Source: an uncultured Actinotalea sp. (lineage in GTDB: Bacteria; Actinomycetota; Actinomycetes; Actinomycetales; Cellulomonadaceae). From it: a stretch of 15,479 nucleotides of DNA. Positions 1 to 6,619 of the stretch are shown piece by piece. The stretch is from assembly GCF_946885855.1 (NCBI RefSeq), contig NZ_CAMPHH010000049.1:1-15479 (forward strand), written 5' to 3'. The translations under genes and the position numbers were made by a program. The notes beneath the pieces were generated by a model, which was not told where the DNA came from, searched no databases, and saw only the letters and a list, made by a program, of their open reading frames with translations. Position 1 is the stretch's first letter, and each line of letters opens with the position of its first letter.

Positions 1-184
1 GCGGTGGACGGCACGGGAGAGGGGGACACCGGCGCAGTCTACGAACCGCCGCGACGGCATCCGGCACGCCAGGCGGCGCCGCCATCGCGCCTCCACCTCG
101 CCGCCCGCGGGCCGACCAGCCGGGGGACTCGACGACACCCGCTCCCCCACCGGGCGCCGACCGGGCGCGCGGGCCGTCAGCGCC

Positions 185-190
185 TAGGCT
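185..190 (+). promoter_or_regulatory. -10 box of a leaderless promoter for the PAC2 gene
   Basis: TAGGCT is followed by exactly 6 nt and then the ATG at 197. That spacing puts the transcription start on or next to the A of the start codon. There is no Shine-Dalgarno sequence before the ATG. No clear -35 element is visible. The same hexamer and spacing precede mshC. Inferred from sequence only. Confidence 0.6.
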
Positions 191-196
191 GGCGGC

Positions 197-1051
197 ATGA
201 CCGCAGGACTCCCCGACGGACAGCTCCCCGGCCCGGTCCTCCTGGCCGCGTTCGAGGGCTGGAACGACGCGGGCTCGGCCGCGACCCAGGCGCTCGCGCA
301 CCTGCACGAGGTCTGGTCGGCGGAGCAGGTCGACGAGCTGGACCCGGAGGAGTACCACGACTTCCAGGTGAACCGACCGTCGATCGCCACGGCCGACGAC
401 GGCATCCGGGTCATCACGTGGCCCTCGACCACCGTCGCCGTCGCCGAGCCCTCTCCCGGCCGGCAGGTCGTCCTCGTGCACGGCATCGAGCCGTCCATGC
501 GCTGGCGGACCTACTGCTCCGAGCTGCTCGAGATCGCCGAGCGCCTGCACGTCCGCACCGTCGTGACGGTCGGCGCGCTCCTGGCCGACGTCCCGCACAC
601 GAGGCCCATCCCGGTGACGACGACCTCGGACGACCGCTCCCTGCGGGAGTCGTTGAACCTCGAGCCGGCGAGCTACGAGGGCCCCACCGGCATCGTCGGC
701 GTGCTCCAGCACGAGGCGGCGCGCCGCGGCCTGCATGCCGTGTCGATCTGGGGGGCGGTGCCGCACTACGTCGCGCACCCGCCGTCGCCCAAGGCGACGC
801 TCGCCCTGCTCGCGCGCGTCGAGGAGCTCGTCGGCGAGAGCATCCCGCTCGGCGAGCTGCCCGAGGACGCCGAGGCCTGGCAGCTCGGCGTCGACGAGCT
901 CGCCGCCGAGGACGCCGAGATCGCCGAGTACGTCGCCCAGCTCGAGGAGGCCAAGGACACCGCGGAGCTGCCGGAGGCGTCCGGCGAGGCGATCGCGCGG
1001 GAGTTCGAGCGCTACCTTCGCCGCCGCGACGGGGGCCCGGGCGGGAGCTGA
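197..1051 (+). CDS. PAC2 family protein (proteasome assembly chaperone-like)
   Basis: A 284-residue cytoplasmic protein of the PAC2 family. The N-terminal block has the typical 'PVLLAAFEGWNDAG' (residues 13-26), and the central part carries the family's 'GIEPSMRWRTY' and 'VTVGALLADVPHTRP' blocks. The C-terminal third is Glu/Ala-rich and probably helical, again usual for actinobacterial members. PAC2 proteins are named after eukaryotic and archaeal proteasome assembly factors; for the bacterial orthologues (for example M. tuberculosis Rv2125) a structure is known but, as far as I recall, no firmly established role. The ATG at 197 is chosen because the family's conserved N-terminus begins just after it and a TANNNT box sits 6 nt upstream, suggesting leaderless translation. 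The gene is convergent with mshC, its common neighbourhood in actinobacteria. Family call is firm; molecular function is not. Confidence 0.92.
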   Translation: MTAGLPDGQLPGPVLLAAFEGWNDAGSAATQALAHLHEVWSAEQVDELDPEEYHDFQVNRPSIATADDGIRVITWPSTTVAVAEPSPGRQVVLVHGIEPSMRWRTYCSELLEIAERLHVRTVVTVGALLADVPHTRPIPVTTTSDDRSLRESLNLEPASYEGPTGIVGVLQHEAARRGLHAVSIWGAVPHYVAHPPSPKATLALLARVEELVGESIPLGELPEDAEAWQLGVDELAAEDAEIAEYVAQLEEAKDTAELPEASGEAIAREFERYLRRRDGGPGGS

Positions 1052-1082
1052 TCGCCCGACCCGCCAGAGCCGGGCGGCGACA

Positions 1083-1152
1083 CCGTCAGACCCGGACGCC
1101 CAGCAGGGCGTCGAGGACCGTCAGATCCGGACGCCCAGCAGGGCGTCGAGGG
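1083..1152. repeat. 35-bp tandem duplication covering the mshC 3' end
   Basis: Two adjacent 35-bp copies, 1083-1117 and 1118-1152, differ at only two positions (C/T at 1091/1126 and A/G at 1117/1152). The right copy holds the last codons and TGA of mshC; the left copy lies in the 69-bp gap between mshC and the PAC2 gene. Each copy contains the hairpin GACGCCC-AGCA-GGGCGTC (1095-1112 and 1130-1147). Because 35 is not a multiple of 3, the left copy re-encodes the same C-terminal residues (LDALLGVR) in another frame. Confidence 0.95.
1095..1112. terminator. Possible terminator hairpin between convergent PAC2 and mshC
   Basis: GACGCCC-AGCA-GGGCGTC is a perfect 7-bp stem with a 4-nt loop, positioned 43 nt after the PAC2 stop and just past the mshC stop. 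There is no T-run on either side, so intrinsic termination is uncertain, though T-runs are often missing in high-GC actinobacteria. An identical hairpin in the second repeat copy (1130-1147) lies within the mshC coding end. Confidence 0.4.
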
Positions 1153-2380
1153 CCCGCGCCACCAGGCCCGGGGCGCCGTCGTCGTCGCCGCCGACGCTCA
1201 GCGCCGCGTCCGCCCAGGTGTCGACGGCGCGGAGCGCGGCCGGGGCGTCGAGGTCGTCGGCGAGGGCGGTCCGGATCGCCTCGATGGTCGACGTCGCGTC
1301 GGGCCCGCCGTTGCCCGACAGCGCCGTGCGCCACCGCTCCAGGCGCGCGACGGCGTGCTCCAGCCCTGCGTCCGTCCACTCCCAGTCCTCGCGGTAGTGG
1401 TGGGCGAGGATCGCCAGGCGGACCGCCATCGGGTCGACGCCCTGCTCGCGGAGCCGGGAGACCAGCACGAGGTTGCCGAGCGACTTGCTCATCTTCTCGC
1501 CGTCGTACGCGACCATCCCGGTGTGCATGTGCACCCGGGCCCCCTCGCCCCCGAGAGCACGTGCGTGGGCCGTGCTCATCTCGTGGTGCGGGAAGCACAG
1601 GTCGCGCCCGCCGCCCTGGACGTCGAAGTCGGCCCCGAGGGCCCCCTGGGCGATGACCGTGCACTCGATGTGCCAGCCCGGCCGGCCGCGGCCGAGGTCG
1701 CCCGCGTCCCAGGCCGGCTCACCCGGCCGCTCGCGGCGCCACAGGGCCGGGTCGAGCGGGTCGCGCTTGCCGGGACGCTGCGGGTCTCCACCGCGCTCGG
1801 CGAACAGCCGCACCGTCGCGTCGTGGCCGAGGCCGGCGACGGAGCCGAAGTGCGGGTCCGCCTGCACGTCGGCGTACACGTCACCGAGGTCCGGACGGTC
1901 GCCCCCGGCACCCTCCTCGACCGGCACCCGGTACGCGAGGCCGCGGTCCAGGAGCCGCTGCACGGCCTCGGCGATGGTCGGGATGGTCTCGACGGCGCCG
2001 AGGTACGTGGTCGGCGGGATGACGCCCAGGGCGGTCATGTCCTCCGCGAAGAGCGCGGTCTGCTCCTCGGCGAGCTTCTCCCAGTCGATGCCGGTCGCGG
2101 CCGCGCGCTCCAGGAGCGGGTCGTCGACGTCGGTGACGTTGGAGGCGTAGTGGACCTCGAGCCCGGAGTCGAGCCAGGCGCGGTGCAGGAGGTCGAAGGC
2201 GACGTAGGTGGAGGCGTGGCCGAGGTGCGTCGCGTCGTACGGCGTGATCCCGCAGACGTACAGCTCGGCGACGGGACCGGGCGCGGCGAGGACCAGCTCG
2301 CCGGAGGTGCTGTCCACGACCCGGACCTGCGGTCCGCGTCCGGGCAGCTCGGGCACGTGGGGGGCGGGCCAGGTTCGCAC
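1121..2380 (-). CDS. mshC: L-cysteine:1D-myo-inositol 2-amino-2-deoxy-alpha-D-glucopyranoside ligase (MshC)
   Basis: ATP-dependent ligase joining cysteine to GlcN-Ins, the penultimate step of mycothiol synthesis, via a cysteinyl-AMP intermediate in the cytoplasm. The 419-residue product is a class I aminoacyl-tRNA-synthetase-like protein derived from CysRS. The HIGH-type motif is THLGH (51-55) and the KMSKS loop is 296-300. Expected zinc ligands are Cys43 (in [15 protein letters not shown]), Cys240 (GWHIEC) and His265 (FPHHE). The N-terminal 'PxLPGRGP' block and the 'NVTDVDDPL' block separate MshC from true CysRS. The GTG at 2380 starts the typical N-terminus '[16 protein letters not shown]' and has a TAGGCT box 6 nt upstream but no Shine-Dalgarno sequence. 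It lies 44 bp downstream of lacI on the same strand, but that promoter implies independent expression. Its extreme 3' end, including the stop codon, is part of a 35-bp tandem duplication. Confidence 0.97.
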   Translation of the reverse strand: MRTWPAPHVPELPGRGPQVRVVDSTSGELVLAAPGPVAELYVCGITPYDATHLGHASTYVAFDLLHRAWLDSGLEVHYASNVTDVDDPLLERAAATGIDWEKLAEEQTALFAEDMTALGVIPPTTYLGAVETIPTIAEAVQRLLDRGLAYRVPVEEGAGGDRPDLGDVYADVQADPHFGSVAGLGHDATVRLFAERGGDPQRPGKRDPLDPALWRRERPGEPAWDAGDLGRGRPGWHIECTVIAQGALGADFDVQGGGRDLCFPHHEMSTAHARALGGEGARVHMHTGMVAYDGEKMSKSLGNLVLVSRLREQGVDPMAVRLAILAHHYREDWEWTDAGLEHAVARLERWRTALSGNGGPDATSTIEAIRTALADDLDAPAALRAVDTWADAALSVGGDDDGAPGLVARALDALLGVRI

Positions 2381-2386
2381 CCTCGA

Positions 2387-2392
2387 AGCCTA
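2387..2392 (-). promoter_or_regulatory. -10 box of a leaderless promoter for mshC
   Basis: Read on the minus strand, TAGGCT is followed by 6 nt (TCGAGG) and the GTG at 2380. Hexamer and spacing are identical to those of the PAC2 gene. This implies that mshC is transcribed from the lacI-mshC gap and does not need read-through from lacI. Confidence 0.6.
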
Positions 2393-2411
2393 AGCCAGCA
2401 CCCGCGACGCC

Positions 2412-2429
2412 CGTGACCGGTCGGTCACG
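2412..2429. terminator. 18-bp palindrome at the lacI stop codon: terminator or operator
   Basis: CGTGACCG-GT-CGGTCACG is a perfect inverted repeat overlapping the lacI TGA (2425-2427). As RNA it would form a 7-bp stem with a GGTC loop, fitting a terminator for lacI before the mshC promoter. It lies about 20-37 bp upstream of the mshC -10 box, so it could instead be a binding site overlapping the mshC -35 region. No T-run follows. Confidence 0.45.
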
Positions 2430-3432
2430 CCCCCGTGCAGCCGCAGGACTCCCGGTGCCGCACGACGGCCGGCACCTGGAGCGCCCGGGGCGGTGAGTCG
2501 GAACCGGCGATCCGCCGCAGGAGGAGCCGGACCGCCGTCGCGCCGATCGCCCCCGCGTCCTGGGCCACGGTGGTGAGCCGGGGCGAGAAGACGTCCGCCC
2601 ACTCGAAGTCGTCGAAGCCGACGACGGCGACGTCGGCCGGGACGGACAGGCCACGCTCCCGCAGGGTCCGGACGGTCGCGATCACCATCGCGTTCTGCGC
2701 GGCCACGATCGCCGTCGGCGGTTCGGGCAGGTCCAGCAGCGCGCCGACGACGTCGCGCGTGCGCTCGGGGTCGGAGCCGCCGCGGACGACGAGCTCCGGC
2801 ACCTCCGGCAGCCCCGCGGCGGCGAGGCCCCTGCGGTACCCGGCGACGCGCTCCTCGCTCGTCGTCAGTCCCTCGAGACCCGCGACCATCGCGATCCGGC
2901 GGTGCCCGCGCTGCGCGAGATGGTGCACGAGCTGGGCCATCGGCTTGATGCTCTCGCTGCAGACCGAGTCGAAACGGGGGTCGGGCGCGCGGTCGACCAG
3001 CACGGTCGGCAGGCCGCTGCGCGCCAGCCGGTCGAGAACGGTCCCGGCCCCCGCGGACGGGGCGAGGACGAGGCCGTCGAGCCGCCGCTCCCGCAGGGCC
3101 GCGACCACGCGGGCCTCGGTGTCCGGGTCGTCATGGGTGTCGGCCAGCACCAGCGTGTAGCCGGCGGCGCTCGCAGCCTCCTCGATCGCGTGGACGACCT
3201 CCCCGAAGTAGAGGTTCGTCAGCGCCGACATCGCGACGCCGATCTGCTGGGTCTGCGCCCGGACGAGCGACCGGGCCTGGTGGTTGGGCACGTAGTCGAG
3301 GGCGTCGACCGCCTCGAGCACCCGGTCCCGCGTCTCCTGGCTCACGAACCGGGTCCGGTTCAGCACGTGGGACACGGTCGAGGCGGAGACGCCCGCTCGG
3401 CGCGCGACATCGGTGATGGTGACCACCGTCAC
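2425..3432 (-). CDS. LacI-family transcriptional repressor of the adjacent sugar ABC operon
   Basis: A LacI/GalR-type repressor of about 335 residues. The N-terminal helix-turn-helix 'ITDVARRAGVSASTVSHVLN' spans about residues 6-25, followed by the hinge 'PNHQARSLV' and a type-1 periplasmic-binding-like ligand domain (IGVAMSALTNLYFGEVV onward, with AAQNAMVIATVRTLRERG and VGFDDFEWADVFSPRLTTV). The C-terminus 'RHRESCGC' is common in the family. It is divergent from frcB, with a perfect 22-bp palindrome 16 bp upstream of this start, so it very likely represses both frcBCAK and itself and is released by the imported sugar or a derivative. Start choice is uncertain: GTG 3432 has a weak GGGCGG 6 nt upstream, while GTG 3426 would give 'MVTITDVARR', also typical. 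The open frame back to 3519 would run through the operator and is unlikely to be translated. Confidence 0.93.
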   Translation of the reverse strand: MTVVTITDVARRAGVSASTVSHVLNRTRFVSQETRDRVLEAVDALDYVPNHQARSLVRAQTQQIGVAMSALTNLYFGEVVHAIEEAASAAGYTLVLADTHDDPDTEARVVAALRERRLDGLVLAPSAGAGTVLDRLARSGLPTVLVDRAPDPRFDSVCSESIKPMAQLVHHLAQRGHRRIAMVAGLEGLTTSEERVAGYRRGLAAAGLPEVPELVVRGGSDPERTRDVVGALLDLPEPPTAIVAAQNAMVIATVRTLRERGLSVPADVAVVGFDDFEWADVFSPRLTTVAQDAGAIGATAVRLLLRRIAGSDSPPRALQVPAVVRHRESCGCTGA

Positions 3433-3447
3433 AGCATGCCGCCCGGA

Positions 3448-3469
3448 CAAGCGTTTGCGCAAACGCTTG
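3448..3469. promoter_or_regulatory. LacI-type operator, perfect 22-bp palindrome
   Basis: CAAGCGTTTGC is immediately followed by its exact reverse complement, giving a perfect two-fold symmetric site in the lacI-frcB divergent region. The AAnCGnTT-like core is characteristic of LacI/GalR-family operators. It can also be read as two overlapping imperfect CG-centred sites whose CG centres (3452-3453 and 3464-3465) are 12 bp apart. It lies 16 bp from the lacI start and 81 bp from the frcB start, consistent with control in both directions. Confidence 0.88.
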
Positions 3470-3550
3470 CCCGTTCCTCCTGTGACCTGTTTCACTCGAA
3501 AGCACCACACCGGTGCCAAAGAACCGCACCGTCAACGCAAAGGAGCGACC

Positions 3551-4603
3551 GTGAGAAGGAATCGGCTGGAGAGTCACCGACCGGCCCGGCGTCTGCGCGG
3601 CAGGCTCGTCGCCGCGCTCGCCGCCACGAGCCTGGTGGCCGCGTGCGGCTCCGGGGACGCCGACGCGGGCGACGCCGGCGATGCCACCACCGGCGACGAG
3701 GGCGGCACCGTCAGCATCGGCCTCATCACCAAGACGGAGACCAACCCCTTCTTCGTGACGATGCGCGAGGTCGCGGCGGAGTACGCCGCGGAGCAGGGCG
3801 TCGAGCTCACCGCCCTCGCCGGGGAGTTCGACGGCGACAACGAGGGCCAGGTCCAGGCGATGGAGAACCTCATCGCCCAGGGGGTCGACGGAATCATGAT
3901 CACGCCCAACAACTCCACCGGGGTCCTGGGCGCGATCGAGCAGGCCCGTGCGGCGGGGATCATCGTCATCGCCCTCGACACGGCGACCGAGCCCGAGGAC
4001 GCCGTCGACGCGACGTTCGCGACCGACAACTTCGAGGCCGGGCGGCTGCAGGGCGCCTACGTGCGCGCCGCGCTCGGGGACGAGGAGCCCCGGCTGATCA
4101 TGCTGGACGGCACCGCCGGCGGCACGGTCGACACCTTCCGGCACGACGGCTTCCTCGAGGGCTTCGGCCTGGAGGAGGGCGACCCGGCGATCCTCGGCAT
4201 GGAGAACACCCAGGGCGACCAGAACACGGCGCAGACCGCGATGGAGAACCTCCTGCAGCGCAGCGCGGACGTCAACGCGGTCTACACGATCAACGAGCCC
4301 GCGGCGCGTGGCGGGTTCGCGGCCATCGAGGCCGCCGGGCTCGCGGACCAGGTGGTCATCGGCTCGATCGACGGCGGGTGCGAGGGCGTGCAGGACGTCG
4401 CGGACGGCAAGTACGCCGCCACGGTGATGCAGTTCCCGGCCGAGATGGTCCGCCAGGGCATCGACGCGATCGCACAGGCCGCCGGGGGCGGCGAGCCGCC
4501 GTCGGGCTTCGTGGACACGGGCAGCGTCGTCATCACGGACAACCCTGTCGACGGCATCGAGTCGGAGTCGACTGAGTGGGGCCTGGAGAACTGCTGGGGC
4601 TGA
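3551..4603 (+). CDS. frcB: Sugar ABC transporter substrate-binding lipoprotein (FrcB-like)
   Basis: Extracytoplasmic sugar-binding protein of 350 residues, Peripla_BP_4 / type-1 fold, the receptor of a CUT2-class importer. A twin-arginine-rich start, a hydrophobic stretch (residues 19-31) and the lipobox LVAAC put the lipidated Cys at residue 32. An Asp/Gly-rich linker follows. The mature domain begins 'VSIGLITKTETNPFFVTMREVA', typical of ribose/fructose binders, and contains 'NLIAQGVDGIMITPNNSTG', 'VIALDTATEP', 'NFEAGRLQG', 'IDGGCEGVQDV' and 'VMQFPAEM'. The GTG at 3551 is fixed by the Shine-Dalgarno AAAGGAG at 3539-3545. Gene order binding protein-permease-ATPase-kinase matches Sinorhizobium frcBCAK, so fructose is the leading guess; ribose, mannose or another monosaccharide is possible. 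Family firm, substrate inferred. Confidence 0.9.
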   Translation: MRRNRLESHRPARRLRGRLVAALAATSLVAACGSGDADAGDAGDATTGDEGGTVSIGLITKTETNPFFVTMREVAAEYAAEQGVELTALAGEFDGDNEGQVQAMENLIAQGVDGIMITPNNSTGVLGAIEQARAAGIIVIALDTATEPEDAVDATFATDNFEAGRLQGAYVRAALGDEEPRLIMLDGTAGGTVDTFRHDGFLEGFGLEEGDPAILGMENTQGDQNTAQTAMENLLQRSADVNAVYTINEPAARGGFAAIEAAGLADQVVIGSIDGGCEGVQDVADGKYAATVMQFPAEMVRQGIDAIAQAAGGGEPPSGFVDTGSVVITDNPVDGIESESTEWGLENCWG

Positions 4604-4648
4604 CCGCACCCGGCAGCAGCTGACCGCGCCGGCGGAAGTCCCGGGCGG

Positions 4649-4682
4649 CGCGGTGGGGACCGAGCACTGCTCCCCCACCGCG
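4649..4682 (+). terminator. Strong stem-loop between frcB and frcC (attenuator or mRNA-stability element)
   Basis: CGCGGTGGGG (4649-4658) pairs perfectly with CCCCACCGCG (4673-4682). Inside, GAGC/GCTC adds 4 bp around an ACT loop. It lies 46 nt after the frcB stop and 48 nt before the frcC ATG, in an otherwise tightly packed operon. No T-run follows, so partial termination or protection of the frcB 3' end is more likely than full termination. Confidence 0.6.
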
Positions 4683-4730
4683 GCCGTCCGGTCCCGCCGG
4701 CGGTCACCGCAGAAGAGACGAGGACCGACC

Positions 4731-5753
4731 ATGACCGACACCACGACCGCCGCGGACCCGCCCACCCAGGGCCCGGCCCCGGCGTCCTCCGAGCGCCGGG
4801 AGGCGCTCGGGCGCTCTCTCCGCAACCCCCTCGTGGGGCCTCTCGCCGCGCTCGTCCTCGCGATCGTGATCTTCACCGTCACCACCGACACGTTCGCGAC
4901 GGCCGGCAACGCCTCCCTCATCCTCCAGCAGTCGATCGTCATCGGGACGCTCGCGCTGGGGCAGACGCTCATCATCCTCACCGCCGGGATCGACCTGTCC
5001 AACGGCGCGATCGCGGTGCTCGGGACGATCGTCATGGCCAAGTGGGTCTTCGACGGTGGCGACCCCCTGCTGGCCCTGCTGCTCGGGATGACCGTGACCG
5101 TCGTCCTCGCGACCATCAGCGGCCTGCTCGTGACGCGGCTCGGCCTCCCGCCGTTCATCGTGACGCTGGGCATGCTCACCGTCGTCTTCGCCCTCGCCCG
5201 CCTCTACTCCGGGTCCCGCAGCTACTCGGTGAGCGACCCGCTGCTGCGCTTCTGGGGCCAGGGCACGACGATCGGCGGCGTCCGCATCACCTGGGGCACC
5301 CTCCTGCTCATCGTCGTGTTCTCCGCGTTCTGGTTCGCCCTCGCCAAGACCGGCTGGGGGCGCCACGTCTACGCCGTGGGGAACGCACCCGAGTCGGCAC
5401 GACTGGTCGGCATCAAGGTCAACCGCACGATCCTCTCCGTCTACGTGGCGGCCGGCGCGCTCTACGGCCTGGCGGCGTGGCAGGCCCTGGGCCGGATCCC
5501 CAACGCGGACCCGAACGCCTACCAGACCGCCAACCTCGACAGCATCACGGCCGTCGTCATCGGCGGCACGAGCCTCTTCGGCGGTCGGGGCAGCGTCCTG
5601 GGCACCCTCATCGGCGCGCTCATCGTCGGCGTGCTCCGGTCCGGGCTCACCCAGGCCGGCATCGACAACCTGTACCAGGACCTCGCGACGGGCGTCCTCG
5701 TCATCATCGCGGTCTCCCTGGACCAGGCCTCGCGAAGGAGGGCGGCACGATGA
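4731..5753 (+). CDS. frcC: Sugar ABC transporter permease (FrcC-like)
   Basis: Membrane component of the importer, 340 residues, BPD_transp_2 family (RbsC/FrcC/XylH type). A polar N-terminal tail of about 35 residues precedes multiple hydrophobic segments, the first at about 35-51. Family signatures are 'LTAGIDLSNGA' (83-93), 'LGLPPFIVTLGML' (137-149), 'GRHVYAVGNAPESARLVGI' (210-228, the cytoplasmic loop expected to contact the ATPase) and 'TAVVIGGTSLFGGRGSVLGTLIGALI' (273-298). The ATG at 4731 follows a GAGG Shine-Dalgarno sequence with 7-nt spacing. Its stop overlaps the ATPase start as ATGA (5750-5753), indicating translational coupling. Only one permease gene is present, so the transporter should use a homodimer. 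Substrate is inferred from the cluster. Confidence 0.92.
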   Translation: MTDTTTAADPPTQGPAPASSERREALGRSLRNPLVGPLAALVLAIVIFTVTTDTFATAGNASLILQQSIVIGTLALGQTLIILTAGIDLSNGAIAVLGTIVMAKWVFDGGDPLLALLLGMTVTVVLATISGLLVTRLGLPPFIVTLGMLTVVFALARLYSGSRSYSVSDPLLRFWGQGTTIGGVRITWGTLLLIVVFSAFWFALAKTGWGRHVYAVGNAPESARLVGIKVNRTILSVYVAAGALYGLAAWQALGRIPNADPNAYQTANLDSITAVVIGGTSLFGGRGSVLGTLIGALIVGVLRSGLTQAGIDNLYQDLATGVLVIIAVSLDQASRRRAAR

Positions 5754-6619
5754 GCACCACCACGCAGACACACGGCACCGGGGGCGCCGCGGACGGCGCG
5801 CGCCCCACGCCCGTCCTGGAGGGGCGTCGGCTGTGCAAGTCCTACGGTCACGTCCGCGCCATGGTCGACGCCGACTTCGAGCTCCTGCCCGGCGAGATCC
5901 TCGCCGTCATCGGTGACAACGGCGCCGGCAAGTCGACCCTCGTCAAGGCCCTGTCCGGAGCGGTCGTCCCGGACAGCGGCGAGCTGCTGCTCGACGGCGA
6001 GCCGGTCACCTTCCGCTCCCCCATCGAGGCGCGGGCGCACGGCATCGAGACGGTCTACCAGGACCTCGCGGTCGCGCCGGCGCTCGACATCGCCTCCAAC
6101 CTCTACCTCGGCCGGGAGGTGCGTCGCCCCGGTCCGCTCGGCTCCGTCCTGCGGATGGTCGACACCCGGGCGATGCGCGAGGAGGCCCGGGCCCAGCTCG
6201 ACGCCCTCGGGGTGCGCGTCCCGGACGTGCGCCAGCCGGTCGAGAGCCTGTCCGGGGGGCAGCGCCAGAGCGTCGCCGTGGCGCGGGCGGCCGCGTTCGG
6301 GACCAAGCTCGTCATCATGGACGAGCCGACGGCGGCGCTCGGCGTGCGGGAGTCCGGCATGGTGCTGGACCTCATCCGGCGGATCAGCGCACGGGGACTG
6401 CCCGTCGTGCTCATCTCGCACAACATGCCGCACGTCTTCGACATCGCGGACCGGATCCACATCCACCGCCTGGGGAGCCGCGTGGCCGTCGTGAGCCCGC
6501 AGACCCACACCATGGCGGACGCCGTGGCGATCATGACCGGGGCGGCCCGGCCCGACGAGGTCGGGGGACGCAGCCACTACGACGAGAAGAAGCACCGGCG
6601 GGAGGCCCAGGGCTCATGA
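5750..6619 (+). CDS. frcA: Sugar ABC transporter ATP-binding protein (FrcA-like)
   Basis: Cytoplasmic ATPase of 289 residues with a single nucleotide-binding domain. This differs from the tandem-domain RbsA/MglA/XylG type and matches FrcA and the XylG-like single-domain proteins. Walker A is GDNGAGKST (55-63), the Q-loop Gln is 104 (VYQDLA), the signature is LSGGQ (167-171), Walker B is LVIMDEP (187-193) and the H-loop His is 224 (LISHNM). A polar tail (about residue 260 on) follows the conserved core. The strong Shine-Dalgarno AAGGAGGG at 5735-5742 lies inside the end of frcC, and the two genes overlap by 4 nt. All catalytic motifs are intact, so it should be active as a homodimer. Confidence 0.93.
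   Translation: MSTTTQTHGTGGAADGARPTPVLEGRRLCKSYGHVRAMVDADFELLPGEILAVIGDNGAGKSTLVKALSGAVVPDSGELLLDGEPVTFRSPIEARAHGIETVYQDLAVAPALDIASNLYLGREVRRPGPLGSVLRMVDTRAMREEARAQLDALGVRVPDVRQPVESLSGGQRQSVAVARAAAFGTKLVIMDEPTAALGVRESGMVLDLIRRISARGLPVVLISHNMPHVFDIADRIHIHRLGSRVAVVSPQTHTMADAVAIMTGAARPDEVGGRSHYDEKKHRREAQGS

Noticed and set aside
72..83. GGCGGCGCCGCC palindrome in the left intergenic stretch
   Set aside because: A 12-bp all-GC palindrome is expected by chance at this composition. No gene end could be recognised in 1-184; a minus-strand ATG at 60 opens a frame to the edge, but 20 codons without start signals are not enough.
1083..1152. CRISPR array
   Set aside because: Only two directly adjacent copies with no spacers, explained by duplication of the mshC 3' end; no cas genes nearby.
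4..1656. Long open frame on the plus strand (550 codons)
   Set aside because: It runs out of frame across PAC2 and antisense to mshC, is made of Arg/Pro/Gly-rich low-complexity sequence and resembles no family; it is a high-GC shadow.
3413..3550. Upstream extension of the frcB reading frame
   Set aside because: It would run through the operator and part of lacI, and would bury the signal peptide; GTG 3551 has a proper Shine-Dalgarno sequence and a lipoprotein signal.
3131..5179. 682-codon open frame on the minus strand
   Set aside because: It is antisense to frcB and the start of frcC and also overlaps lacI in another frame; no domain is seen.
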